DNA of 64,000 nucleotides, taken from assembly GCA_030015575.1 (NCBI GenBank), contig JASDDO010000001.1, positions 141,441,988-141,505,987 on the forward strand. The letters run 5' to 3'. The translations under genes and the position numbers were made by a program. Source of the stretch: Agapanthus africanus. Taxonomy: Eukaryota; Streptophyta; Magnoliopsida; Asparagales; Amaryllidaceae. The stretch's first letter is position 1; every line of letters starts with the position of its first letter. The notes beneath the pieces were generated by a model. It made no database searches, was not told the DNA's origin, and saw only the letters and a list, made by a program, of their open reading frames with translations. Positions 12,926 through 24,455 of this stretch are shown piece after piece.

Positions 12926-13160
12926 GGGACTAAGTCGCGCTTTGATTTTCATATATGAGTATCGATAAGAATATGAAAGTTTCATATTATTATCGAGTAT
13001 CATATTGGTTTTAACATGAACATTTAACTTGAATAGGTTTTATGTTTACATTTCGTTTTTAAGAGTTTGAAGTTTTAAGTTAAGTGTAAATTTTGCTTGC
13101 GTTTACGGTAAAGTTGTACATTTACGTTATCATCGAGTATCCTACTGAAGGAACTAGTGC

Positions 13161-13720
13161 ACCCTAAATCCTAACCCTAGTTAACCCAAATTAATCTAAT
13201 TAACCTAAATTAACCCTAATCATCTAATTAACCCAAAATTATCCCTGATTAACCCAAATTAACCTAATTAACCCTAATCATCACACTAACTCAAATTATC
13301 CCTAATTAACCCAAAATTAAGCTAATTAAACCAAATTAACCCTAATCAACACCCTAACACAAATACACCCTATTTTACCTAATTAACCCAAATTAATCCT
13401 AGCCCAAACCCTAACCCAAATTAATCCTAGCCCAAACCCTAACCCAAATTAACCCAAATTAACTCTAGCCCAAACCAAAATTAACCCTAATTAATCTAAT
13501 TAACCCGAACCCTAATCATCACCAACCCTATTTACCTAATTAACCCAAACTAACCCCAACTCTAACCCTACCTAATTAACCCTAACCCTAACCCTAAACC
13601 GATCCCTGACCCTGACCCTAACCCTAACCCGAACCCTGACCCTAACCTTAACCCTAATTAACCCCCAATTAACCCGGAAATAGCTATAACCCTAATCCTA
13701 ACCCTAACCCTAACCCTAAA
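13161..13720. repeat. Degenerate telomere-like (CCCTAA) tract in CACTA-1
   Basis: About 560 bp of CCCTAA-related units mixed with TTAACCCAAATTAA variants. Runs of exact hexamers occur near 13570-13590 and 13695-13715. CACTA-2 has the matching tract on the opposite strand at 36558-37125, so it belongs to the CACTA family and is not a chromosome end. Confidence 0.85.
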
Positions 13721-13754
13721 AAAACAATAACACAAAAAAAGCCATAACTAAAAG

Positions 13755-15810
13755 TGCTGAAGGGTTTTTCTTAGCACCCTCACTAGGTTTTAACAAGTAT
13801 GAAACATGCATCTTTAAAAAATCTAGGGTGCTAACCAAACCTAACCTAGAATCAAACTAAAGGATTAGGGTAAAACCTAACAAGTATCACATACTAGTAA
13901 GTTTCTAAAACTAAGAGGAAAGAAATACAATATTTGTAGACCTCTCCTCCTTGACTCCTTGGTTCTACTTGAAGTTTGAACGGGTTCGCTTGAAACCTTC
14001 GAAGTCCACGACGATCCACCACGGAGTTCCTTGGCTCAAGCTCCTTGCTTCACTTGATCTAAATAAAAGTGATGCAAACAACCTACACTAGTGGGTTAGA
14101 CTAATATAGATTGATGAAGTGGGTAATATTCTCACTTAAAAACTTTCTTTTTCTTTCTCTTCACTCACTTTGAAAGAGATAAAGAGCTTGGAGGAAGAAG
14201 GAAATGGAAATGGCTTAGCTTGAGCTCAAGAAAGATCAACTCAAGATAATAATAATGATAATAATGAGAGAAGAGAGAGTCACACTCACTCTTCACCAAG
14301 GCTAGGAAAATATCTAGATATTTTTGAAGTTGAGTTAAAAGATAATTAGAAATGAAATCATGGTTAGTGTAGATATTTTAGGAAGTGTGTAGAAGAAAAA
14401 ACAACCATGATTTATTTCCCATTTTCTTTTAACTCAATAATAAAAATATCATTATAGTTTCCATGTGAGTCTTGCATAGCCATCTCCAATGTATTATCAA
14501 GCATGACACATGTATGCATGCATTTGTGCATACATATCAATATAAACATACATACATACATGCACACAAAATAAAGAAAGGGTTTAATAAATTAGCTAAT
14601 GGTCATTTGATATTAAATCAACACTTGATTTAATACCCCGGTCATATCACATACAACCCGACCAATAGAAAACGCCAGATTAAAATACGGTATCATATAC
14701 GCCCATTTAATCAAGCTCCTGCGCATATCCCCATATGCGCCCCACATCGTTTCGCCTGAGCTAGGAAATCTCTTTGTGGGACTCTAAGATTTGTCAATAC
14801 GCTAGCAGTAGGCAGTGATCATATCACATGCCCACTAACCATCAGCGGCACTAGCTGTACGTAACGGCTCCTAGGTATTGAGCGAACAGAAGAACAATAA
14901 GCGAACCTGTCAAAACTCCCGTAGAGCCAATCAGCAACATTTACCGTACAGTCCAGTCTCTTCGTCAGATATGCTGCATATCGAGTCTAAGGATGGTATC
15001 GTCGACCCCAAAAACTCAATAATACATGTCGATGTATGGCCTATAACAGATCAAGAAACTACTGATAACACTTATCAGTAAATCTCATCAGCCCTGGCCA
15101 GGGACTTCTTGTTATAGCCAATCGAGCACTGCACAACATCAACCCCCAATACCGAGAGAAACGAAACCCCTCATATCGCTCATTGCCTCCATATGTCTCG
15201 GGACTGTACCCAAAAGCCACCTGTTTGCACAACTCAGTAGAGCCGTGGTAGGGTGGAAATCAAAGTACAGTGGGAGAACACACAAGACGCTATGACGATC
15301 TTGGGTCTACAGACTAACCTGTACCAGTGTCACCTGAGAACTGCTATCCGACGATAGATATAATACTATATAGGAGTTCTCGACGAGTCCGTTCAGTGTA
15401 CCCAGTATCCACTGAGCACCCGTATACAATCTTTGATGTCAAACACCAATGGATATGGGATCATCCATCGCCCATCATATGGGTCAAGAAACGTATACGC
15501 TATTCTACTCTGGAATATCGATGCCCCGTCTCGATACACCCACGACTAGGAACATTTTAAGGATATGCTTATAAACTACATATGTCCCACTAGTATGATC
15601 TGCGTCATAATCACAGTAGTCAAGCAAATACCCTAAGGGCTTTATCAACATATACCAAATGAATAATATGCATTATCAAGTGAACATGTCAGGATAAAGA
15701 GTAACCAGATATCATACTATCATGTCGAGCAAGAATGTCCTCTGAATATATATACATGCCGAAACATCCACTATCAAATAATGGACTCTAGGGCATACAT
15801 ATATCCAACA
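13755..15810 (-). repeat. Copia-B 3' LTR
   Basis: A 2056-bp LTR, whose minus-strand start is TGTTGGATATATGTATGCCC. It aligns end to end with 29722-31760. In the first 250 plus-strand bases roughly one in eleven differs; later parts are closer. Nothing in it looks coding. Confidence 0.92.
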
Positions 15811-15821
15811 ATCTCCCACTT
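15811..15821 (-). other. Copia-B polypurine tract
   Basis: The minus strand reads AAGTGGGAGAT directly before the 3' LTR. It is identical to the Copia-A tract at 2524-2534 and of the form known in BARE/Angela elements. It would prime plus-strand DNA synthesis. Confidence 0.85.
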
Positions 15822-15845
15822 GCGCTAAGGCCAATTATTGGCGTA

Positions 15846-16469
15846 TCATATACCCAACAACTCAAAAAGTCGCTCATGCTGTGGCTGAGGGAGGGCCTTG
15901 GTGAGTGGATCCACAGTGTTATTCTTTGTTTCTACTCTCCAAATCACGATCTCGCAGCGATCAACTATCTCCCGGATTAAATGATATCGCCTCGGGATGT
16001 GTCTGGATCGTTGATGGGACCTGGGCTCTTTGGCCAATGCCATAGCCCCATTATTATCACAATATAATGGTATTGGATCAATAATGGTTGGAACTACTCC
16101 TAGCTCCGATATGAACTTCCTCATCCAGACGGCTTCCTTAGCAGCATCTTTTGCAGCAATATACTCAGCTTCTATCGTTGAGTCTACAACGGTATCCTGT
16201 TTGGAACTCTTCCAACATACCGTCCCTCCATTGAGGGTAAATACAAACCCCGAGATAGATTTACTATCATCCTTATCACTTTGGAAGCTCGAATCAGTAA
16301 AGGCCTCCATTTGGAGATCCCCGTTACCAAACACCAAGAACAATTCTTTATTCCTTCGCAAGTACTTAAGAATGTTCTTCACAGTTGTCCAGTGTTTCTC
16401 CTGTGGGTTGGATTGATACCTGCTTACTACACCTAGTGCATAAACTACATCAAGGCGATAACATCGCAT
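15846..16469 (-). pseudogene. Copia-B RNase H domain
   Basis: A 207-codon frame. It covers the end of the RT connection, then RNase H with acidic residues at D59 (AFTDSSF), E100-E102 (STIEAEY) and D138 (YCDNNGA), and ends in the usual tail before the polypurine tract. RNase H degrades the RNA strand during reverse transcription. This frame is separate from the RT frame at 16480-16959, so the polyprotein is broken between them. Confidence 0.88.
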
Positions 16470-16479
16470 ACATTATAGA

Positions 16480-17214
16480 TCATACGGCTGAAGCGTAGGG
16501 TATAATGCTCATGCGAGCTCTCTTTTCATCAAACTTTGGGCAAAAGTCCTTGGAGAGAGTGATTCCATGACAAGCGGGTAAGGCACCCTGCTTTGAATCT
16601 TCCATACTAAATCTCTTTAGGATGGTGCTAATGTACCTGGATTGGGACAATCCCAACAACCTTTTAGATCTATCTCTATAGATCTTAATGCCCAATATGT
16701 ACGAGGCATCACCCAGGTCCTTCATGAAGAACCTTTGTAATAAGAACAGTTTGACCGATTGTAGCATAGGAACATCATTTCCTATCAGGAGAATGTCTTC
16801 CATGTACAATACGAGGAATGTGACAATACTCCCTACAATTTTCTTATAAATACAAGGTTCAATTGGATTTTTGACGAAATCAAACTCTTTGATCGCATCA
16901 TCAAAATAGATGTTCCAACTCTGTGATGCCTGTTTTAATCCATAAATGGATTTAAACAACCTGCATGCTTTCCCGCTGCTCCTACTATCAACAAAGCCCT
17001 ATGGCTGATCCATATAAACGCACTCTACTAAATCACCATTTAGAAAGGCAGTTTTAACGTCCATCTGCCAGATTTCATAGTCGTAGTGAGCAGCAATAGC
17101 AAGTAGGATTCGAATGGATTTAAGCATGGCTATAGGAGAAAAAGTTTCGTCACACTCCAGTCCTGGTCTTTGACGAAATCCTTTCGCCACAAGCCTTGCC
17201 GTATAGGTCTCCAC
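16480..17214 (-). pseudogene. Copia-B reverse transcriptase domain
   Basis: Two frames. The first (17214-16999) has the QMDVKTAFLNGDL motif with the first catalytic Asp at residue 52. The second (16959-16480) has the SIYGLKQA motif. Its active-site box, residues 52-55, reads YMED where functional Copia RTs have YVDD, so one of the paired aspartates is now Glu. A stop and frame change separate the halves near 16990. The enzyme could not have worked as written. Confidence 0.9.
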
Positions 17215-17267
17215 CTGCCCATTTACACCAATCTTTCTCTTAAAGATCCATTAGCACCCTTCGGATT

Positions 17268-18332
17268 TTACTCAGAGGGTACATCTTCTAAAGTCCATAC
17301 TTTGTTGGTGTACATAGACTCTGTTTTGGATCTCATAACATCCAGCCATTTCACAGAGTCACCACTCGTGATAGCTTGCTGAAAACTAGTAAGGTCATCA
17401 TCATCCATGATGCAATCTTCTCTATCACCATCAATGAGAAAACCGTAGTATCTCTTCGGTGGGCGAGAAGTCCTACTAGATCTACGGAGTGGCTGAGATT
17501 CATAAGTTTTTGTTGTAATATCATGTTCAACCAAGTCGTCATTTGTAACTTGTGTCTCTAGAACTTCTTCTAGTTCTACCGCATTGCCATCAGTGTTATT
17601 TGTAAAAAATTCTTTTTCTAAAAATGTGGCATACTGAGAAACAAACACTATTTGTTCCACCCTGTGGTAGAAAAGATATCCATACGAGTGTTTTGGATAT
17701 CCCACAAATGTACACATGACTGGCCGTGTCTCGAGCTTGTCTAGATTCTTCTTTTTGACAAAAATCGGACAACCCCAAATCTTAACTCGTTTAAGAGATG
17801 GTCCCTTCCCATATCATATCTCATATGGAGTGGTAGACACAGTCTTGGTTGGAATCCTGTTCAACAGATATGCTGCAGTCTCCAATGCATGTCCCCAAAA
17901 GGAGAAAGGCAACTCAGCATCACTCATCATGGATCGCACCATATCTAATAGGGTACGATTCTGTCGCTCTGACACACGGTTGTGCTGCGGTGTGTAAGGG
18001 GGAGTGAGCTGAGAGAGAATATCATTCTCTTTTAGGAAGTCCAAAAACTCTGTACTCAGATACTCTCCAGCTCGATCTGATCGATGTATCTTGATGCTCA
18101 AACCTGTTTGTTTTTCTACTTCAAGTCTGCACTCTTTGAATTTCTCAAAAGCTTCAAACTTATGCTTTAGTAAAAACACATGTCCGAATCTTGAGAAATC
18201 ATCAGTAAAAGTTATGAAGTAAGAAAAACCTCCTCTCGCATGTGTAGACATTGGTCCGCATACATCACTATGTATGAGGCCTAAGAGTTCTGTAGCTCTC
18301 TCTCCGTGTCCAGTAAACGGAGTTTTGGTCAT
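17268..18332 (-). pseudogene. Copia-B integrase core and C-terminal region
   Basis: The frame 18332-17814 carries the DDE triad at D23 (HSDVCGPM), D86 (HRSDRAGEY) and E122 (RVSERQNRT), with the 35-residue D-to-E spacing of retroviral integrases. The frame 17717-17268 continues with the GYPKHSYGY integrase C-terminal segment and the linker to RT (PRRSSRTSRPPKRYYGF-like). A frameshift near 17750 separates them. The triad survives although the gene is broken. Confidence 0.88.
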
Positions 18333-18447
18333 CTTACCTTTGATACAAGACTGACAAGTCGCATAAGATTTATATTCAAAAGGATTTAAATATCCATCTT
18401 TAGTAGCTTGTTAGTCTTGTTTCATTAATATGAACAAGTTTACAATG

Positions 18448-19008
18448 TCAAAGAAAAGTTTCATTTACTTCTGAAAATTTTCTTTTATTTGTGTGTTGTA
18501 TGCTGAAAACTGTTTCTTGATTTAGGACGTATATCCCGTTATTAAGTGTACCATTCCCAATCAACTCTTGATTCAGGTTAATGTTCATAACATTATTTTT
18601 CAACACAAAATGATATCCTTCATTGTCTAACAAAGAAACGGATATTATATTACATAGCATGCTAGGTACATAATAACATGGGTTCAAAACCAATATACAA
18701 CCCGATGGCAACCCCAGGTGATACTCTCCCACTGATACTGCATGTACATTAGAAACATTTCCAACCCGGAGAGTGTGATCACCAGTCTTCAAAACTCTGC
18801 TATTTCTCAATCCCTGCATACAATTGCAGATGTGAGAACCTGAACCTGTATCCAATACCCAGGAAGCAGAGTTTATACAAAAACAGTTTTCAGTCACAAA
18901 CGCACCTGAAGCGGAAGCATCACCATGCTTCTTTTTCTTGAGATCGATGAGGTACTCAATACAGTTTCGCTTCCAGTGTCCCGATTTGTGGCAGTAAAAG
19001 CATTCCAC
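18448..19008 (-). pseudogene. Copia-B zinc knuckle and aspartic protease
   Basis: A frame of 186 codons. Residues 3-16 form a CCHC knuckle (C-x2-C-x4-H-x4-C) that packages RNA in Gag. The protease active site DTGSG is at residues 53-57. The segment 18583-18593 is the intact site that CACTA-1 interrupts in Copia-A. The frame ends before the integrase HHCC region. Confidence 0.88.
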
Positions 19009-19244
19009 TTTTCCTGATTCCTCAGCCTTGGATTTGTCTTTTCCTTTTTTCCTTTTTCACTCCACCTCTTGGTTTGGTGGGTTTCTTCTTCACCTTTCCC
19101 TTAGCCTTAGCTTTTGGGAGAGAAGAGAAAGATGGCCCAGCAAGCAAAGCGGGAGTTTTCGCTTTTTGAGCATGCTTTCTGCACTTCTCAATATATTGAG
19201 ATGTTTAGGTAGTGATTTCTCCATATTGTGCATGTTGAAGTTCA

Positions 19245-19748
19245 CTATGAACTGAGCAAAGGCAGGGGGAGAGACTGTAGAATAATATCAATATACTGTT
19301 CGTTCTCTATTATCCATCCGAGGCCCTCAAGTTCTTCAATAAAAGCAATCATCTTCAAGACATGATCACCTACTGGTATGCCAGGAGCCATCCTCATCTG
19401 AAACAGCTTTTTAGATGCCTCGTAGCGCAGGGTACGAGATTTCTCCCCATACAACTCCTTTGTATGGAGAAAGATGGATTGAACGTCCATCTTCTCATGC
19501 TGCTTTTGATGTGTTTTATCCATCGATGCAAGCGTGAGGCATTTAGTAGTGGCACAATCAATATCCCATGTCTTACGGATTTCCCTATCCGCAACAGAAG
19601 ATGTAGGGCCTAGGATGGGAGGGGCTGGGGCAGTAAGGACATATGATACCTTATCATATGTAAGGGCAATGTTTATGTTCCTTAGCCAGTCTTTATAATT
19701 TTGTCCTGTCAGTTTATTTTTCTCTAATAGAAGCTCAAGTCCAGTCAT
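19245..19748 (-). pseudogene. Copia-B gag (capsid part)
   Basis: A frame of 167 codons from an ATG at 19748 with the plant Copia gag signature: LTGQNYKDWLRNI near the start, then a helical capsid-like region ending ILQSLP. It is cut off by a frame change. A Lys-rich spacer (19244-19009) leads to the zinc knuckle. It would form the virus-like particle. Confidence 0.85.
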
Positions 19749-21626
19749 AGGTATCTGTCATTAGGAGAGAGAAAAGAATACACTCAGCGAAAGCTCTTGC
19801 AAAGATTAGATTGGTTATTATCTTATCTAATCGATATCTCCCACTGCTTTTATCAAATTTTTCTTCAAACCTTAAAAAGAAAATTAGCCAGGATTAATTA
19901 CATTCTACAACTTCGCTAACCGTTCAGCCAGGCCAGTGTCCGTACTTTGAGGGAGGTTCCCCGTACTTTCGCACGGACCTAATTAAAGTAAATCTCGTTT
20001 TCTCAGGGGCATAACCCCGTTGACACCTTTCTAGACACCTAATAGGTTAGCTAATTGTAAAGTGAAAAAATCTCCTGGGAGTAACTCTTACTCACAGTGG
20101 GATCGGGATCCAACTATCACATAGAAGGTATGCAATCCCATTGCAAATTTCAACTTTTGAAACTCCCGATATGGCTTTTACCCCTAATACTTATGACCTT
20201 AATTATGGTCAACAAATCATAAGCACTAGTCAAGTTCTACCCGTCATTTCATGATTAATTAGACCCACTCACATGACCATTAATTATGGTCAACAAAGTC
20301 ACATGAATGTCCTAATTAATCGCATCGTATGCTGTGTAGGAAGACATCACTTAGCTACAGTACACTACGCCTTAACTATGGTCAACAAACGTAGCACGAA
20401 TACTAAGTACTCTACTTCCTAAAATGACGGAGGGTTGCAAATGGTTTTTAAGAAAACCTTTAATGCTTTGAACTTGATATCGTTGTAGAATCAAATAGTT
20501 TTCAAAAGAAGTGGCTTAAACTCTGCATTTTGAAACTTGCTTTTTCATAAAAAAAGCCGAGTGGGTTTCAAATTTGATTTTGCAATATCTTTTAGGTTTC
20601 TTTTTCTTTACATTAATCATATTAATGTAGTCCCATCAATTAAGTCCTCAAGTCATCACAAAAAAGAAACGAAAATAGAACATACACTTATGCCATCCGC
20701 ATTCGCTACAGTGTCTCGTTATGCACTGTTAGGTTACTTAACTAACGGCATGGCGGGACAGGACTAGCGTGGATGCAAAACATAAGCAACATTTATTATA
20801 TATCATATATAATATATATACCATTCGTCTCAGCATATAAAGTGATCACATCACAGAATATCAACAGCAGAAGCACATATATGAAAATATAGGATATACT
20901 AGGAGGTCCATATTTTGTATTTATCCAACAATAGAAAATACGGATTCCATGGTCGCGATGAATAGCCAAGCCCATACCCCTAGACCCCTACGAGAGCGGC
21001 AAGTGACCCTACCAATTCTAGAGTTAGGAGACCCAGTCTCGACTTCTCGAGATGGCCTCCCACTGGACTCTAGAACTCGGTCACTAGTGCTCCCCACCTT
21101 GGGTCTATCCTAATGCGGAAAAGTAAATAATATACATTAATGGTGACATCATTCTCAACCCAGAAGTGCCCCAATAAAAGAATATTATATACAATGAATT
21201 TTACATGAATGAAAAGAAAAACTCTCATCTCACATAAAACCCCCGGCCATTCAATCACGACGATCCCATACATCATATAACAGCAACACATAACATCACA
21301 TATCATCAACGTAAGTAAGTATGTGTATTCCAATTGTCGTTGACGTATAGCAATGAAACCGGCGATACGCCACATACTAAAATTACGGTCACAGAAAAGA
21401 AATTTCAAACTACAATATTTGGAATCGTCACTTCCCTTAAACAACATATACCCGGAATATCTCATATTCTGGATTAGATACCTAACAATGTAGATCTTAC
21501 ATTTGGGTCTCATCTATGAAAACACATTTTCAAAAGAAATCGGGTAATTCGACAAGATTCTCGATTCCTACCAAGACCGAAATGTTAAATTTACAAGCAA
21601 CTAATCAATTTTCACAAAAATAATTA
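19749..21626 (-). other. Copia-B long untranslated leader, gag-proximal part
   Basis: About 1.9 kb with no coding frame. It aligns with the Copia-A leader at 33211-34700: the stretch at 19770-19900 matches 33225-33350, and 20935-21100 matches 34245-34560. It has several copies of a short motif near TTAACTATGGTCAACAAA (20200-20390). It is interrupted by LARD-1 at 21632. Confidence 0.75.
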
Positions 21627-21631
21627 GTGTA

Positions 21632-22096
21632 TGTTCCCGCCAAAAATTTCTGCGCAAAAGAGCCCAAGGTATCAAATGGCGGCGATACGCTTAAGAAAAT
21701 GGGAACCAGTATCTTCCGGGCTGTTTTTTTGACAAACTCCCGAATGAGAAACAGATAAGTTCTGATGGTATCGAAAGTAGCTCGAAAAACCCTTCGATTT
21801 GATATATTATGGGCCTCGTAATTCATCCGGGATCAAAAGTTATGAGGAATTACGTGTCCACACGTGATGGGCTTTTAAGAACCCGCTGGAGGAGTTAAAA
21901 GATACAATAAAAACTCAGAAAAGACCCCAATGGGGCATCACGTGCTCACATATGACCATGGGTCACGTGCAGACACGTGATGGGCTTTTAAAGCCTCTAA
22001 AATAATGAATATAATTTAATTCTAAAAGTCAGAAAATACCTCAACGAGGTATCACGTGCTTACACGTGACCAATGGTCACGTGTTGACACGTGATG
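21632..22096 (+). repeat. LARD-1 5' LTR, truncated
   Basis: Matches 25546-26010 almost base for base, then jumps directly into the 171-bp array at GATGG/GTCACGTGG. About 3.3 kb of LTR and the primer-binding site are missing. The breakpoint lies at a GGTCACGTG word present on both sides of the lost segment, which suggests a repeat-mediated deletion. Confidence 0.88.
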
Positions 22097-23200
22097 GGTC
22101 ACGTGGAACACGGATAACGTCACTCTTTGACACCGTGGAAAACGTCCAGAGCGGATCCTGGTCCTCGCAGAACACGGCAGTGAACCCGTGCGAAGCATCC
22201 AGGGCGGAGCCTAGTCCTCGCCTAACACGGCAGTGAACCCGTGTGAAGCATCTAGTGCAAAATTCCTGGTCACGTGGAACGCGGATAACGTCACTCTTTG
22301 ACCCCGTGGAAAACGTCCAGAGCGGATCCTGGTCCTCGCAGAACACGGCAGTGAACCCGTGCGAAGCATCCAGAGCGGAGCCTAGTCCTCGCCTAACGCG
22401 GCAGTGAACCCGTGTGAAGCATCTAGTGCAAAATTCCTGGTCACGTGGAACGCGGATAACGTCACTCTTTGACCCCGTGGAAAACGTCCAGAGCGGATCC
22501 TGGTCCTCGCAGAACACAGCAGTGAACCCGTGCGAAGCATCCAGAGCGGAGCCTAGTCCTCGCCTAACGCGGCAGTGAACCCGTATGAAGCATCTAGTGC
22601 AAAATTCCTGGTCACGTGGAACACGGATAACGTCACTCTTTGACCCCGTGGAAAACGTCCAGAGCGGATCCTGGTCCTCGCAGAACACGGCAGTGAACCC
22701 GTGCGAAGCATCCAGAGCGGAGCCTAGTCCTCGCCTAACGCGGCAGTGAACCCGTGTGAAGCATCTAGTGCAAAATTCCTGGTCACGTGGAATGCGGATA
22801 ACGTCACTCTTTGACCCCGTGGAAAACGTCCAGAGCGGATCCTGGTCCTCGCAGAGCACGGCAGTGAACCCGTGCGAAGCATCCAGAGCGGAGCCTAGTC
22901 CTCGCCTAACATGGCAGTGAACCCGTGTGAAGCATCTAGAGCAAAATTTCTGGTCACGTGGAACGCGGATAACGTCACTCTTTGACCCCGTGGAAAATGT
23001 CCAGAGCGGATCCTGGTCCTCGCAGAGCACGGCAGTGAACCCGTGCGAAGCATCCAGAGCGGAGCCTAGTCCTCGCCTAACACGGCAGTGAACCCGTGTG
23101 AAGCATCTAGAGTAAAATTCCTGGTCACGTGGAACGCGGACAACGTCACTCTTCGATCCCGTGGGAAACATCCAGAGCGGATCCTGGTCCTCACACCAAC
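22097..23200. repeat. 171-bp tandem array in LARD-1
   Basis: The word GGTCACGTGGAA begins at 22097, 22268, 22439, 22610, 22781, 22952 and 23123, so the period is exactly 171 bp for six steps, plus a partial seventh unit. Each unit contains an inner direct duplication of about 54 bp (AGAGCGGATCCTGG... and AGAGCGGAGCCTAG...). Because 171 is 57 codons, the minus strand stays open for 379 codons (23216-22077), made of a 57-residue repeat. I read that as a by-product of the period, though it cannot be excluded as coding. Confidence 0.93.
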
Positions 23201-24455
23201 ATGGAGTGATCACCACCGCGACATTCGTCTCGATACAGAGGACGCAATGCCAGCAAACGAAGCGAAGGCCAAATTCTTAGCTTCAGGGTCTTGACGGCAA
23301 GTCATATAAAGCCTGAAAGACAATCGGAGATCATCCCACACCAGCGCGGAGTAGTCACCACCTTGACGTTCGTTTCGATACAGCAGATGAAATGTCACCC
23401 CAGCGTTCTTCCCCCAGCAGGATTCGGACGCGACAAAGCAAACGAAGCGAAGGCCAAATTCCTAGCTTCAACGTCTTGACAGTAAGTCATATAAAACCGG
23501 AAAGACATTCAGAGATCATCTCATACCAACATGGAGTGATCACCACCTCGACACTCGTCTCGATACAGCAGACGCAACATCACCAAAAGGAGCAACGGCA
23601 AAATCCCTAGTTCCAAACCTCGACGGTTCACCAGCAACCTAGAGACAACCACGACATTCGTCTCGATACAGAGGACGCAATGCCAGCAAATGAAGCGAAG
23701 GCCAAATTCCTAGCTTCAAGGTCTTAACGGCAAGTCATATAAAGCCTGAAAGACCACCGGAGATCATCCCATGTGGAGTGGTCACCACCTCGACGTTCGT
23801 CTCGATACAGCAGACGCAACATCACCAAAAAGAGCAACGGCAAAATCCCTAGTTCCAAACCTCGACGGTTCACCAGCAACCTAGAGACAACCACGACATT
23901 CGTCTCGATACAGAGGACGCAATGCCAGCAAACGAAGCGAAGGCCAAATTCCTAGCTTCAGGGTCTTGACGGCAAGTCATATAAAGCTTGAAAGACAATC
24001 GGAGATCATCCCACACCAGCGCGGAGTGGTCACCACCTTGACGTTCGTTTCGATACAGCAGATGAAATGTCACCCCAACGTTCTTCCCCCAGCAGGATTC
24101 GGACGCGACAAAGCGAACGAAGCGAAGGCCAAATTCCTAGCTTCAACGTCTTGACGGCAAGTCATATAAAGCCTGAAAGACCACCGGAGATCATCCCACA
24201 TGGAGTGGTCACCACCTCGACGTTCGTCTCGATACAGCAGATGCAACATCACCAAAAGGAGCAACGGCAAAATCCCTAGTTCCAAACCTCGATGGTTCAC
24301 CAGCAACCTAGAGACAACCACGACATTCGTCTCGATACAGAGGACGCAATGCCAGCAAACGAAGCAAAGGCCAAATTCCTAGCTTCAGGGTCTTAACGGC
24401 AAGTCATATAAAGCCTGAAAGACTATCGGAGATCATCACACACCAGCGCGGAGTG
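23201..24455. repeat. Higher-order tandem array in LARD-1
   Basis: The word CGACATTCGTCTCGATACAG recurs at 23219, 23652, 23894 and 24321. Three related subunits can be told apart by their ends (GAGGACGCAATGCCAGC, AAATGTCACCCC, ACGCAACATCACC). Full blocks of about 430 bp hold all three; one 242-bp block lacks the middle one. No coding capacity is evident. Confidence 0.88.

Larger units (their letters stand above)
12203..13160. other. CACTA-1 sequence upstream of the transposase
   Basis: No reading frame of note. The stretch contains two large foldbacks (listed separately) joined by the small palindrome TTGTCCACACTGGACAA at 12765-12781. The same arrangement is preserved in CACTA-2 (56122-58823), where a TIR element has landed in the joining palindrome. 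Position 13049-13055 is the empty counterpart of the Tekay-like insertion site in CACTA-2. Confidence 0.75.

Noticed and set aside
13161-13720. True chromosome end
   Set aside because: The repeats are degenerate, internal to a CACTA element, and matched in CACTA-2.
22097-23200. Centromeric alpha-satellite, because of the 171-bp unit
   Set aside because: The length match is a coincidence with a primate repeat; the sequence is unrelated and lies within LTR borders.
22077-23216. A 379-codon minus-strand repeat protein
   Set aside because: The open frame follows from a 171-bp period with no stop in one frame. No start context, domain or conservation supports a product. Recorded as a finding, not a gene.
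22097-24455. CRISPR-like array
   Set aside because: Units are long and contiguous with no unique spacers, and the context is a plant retrotransposon.
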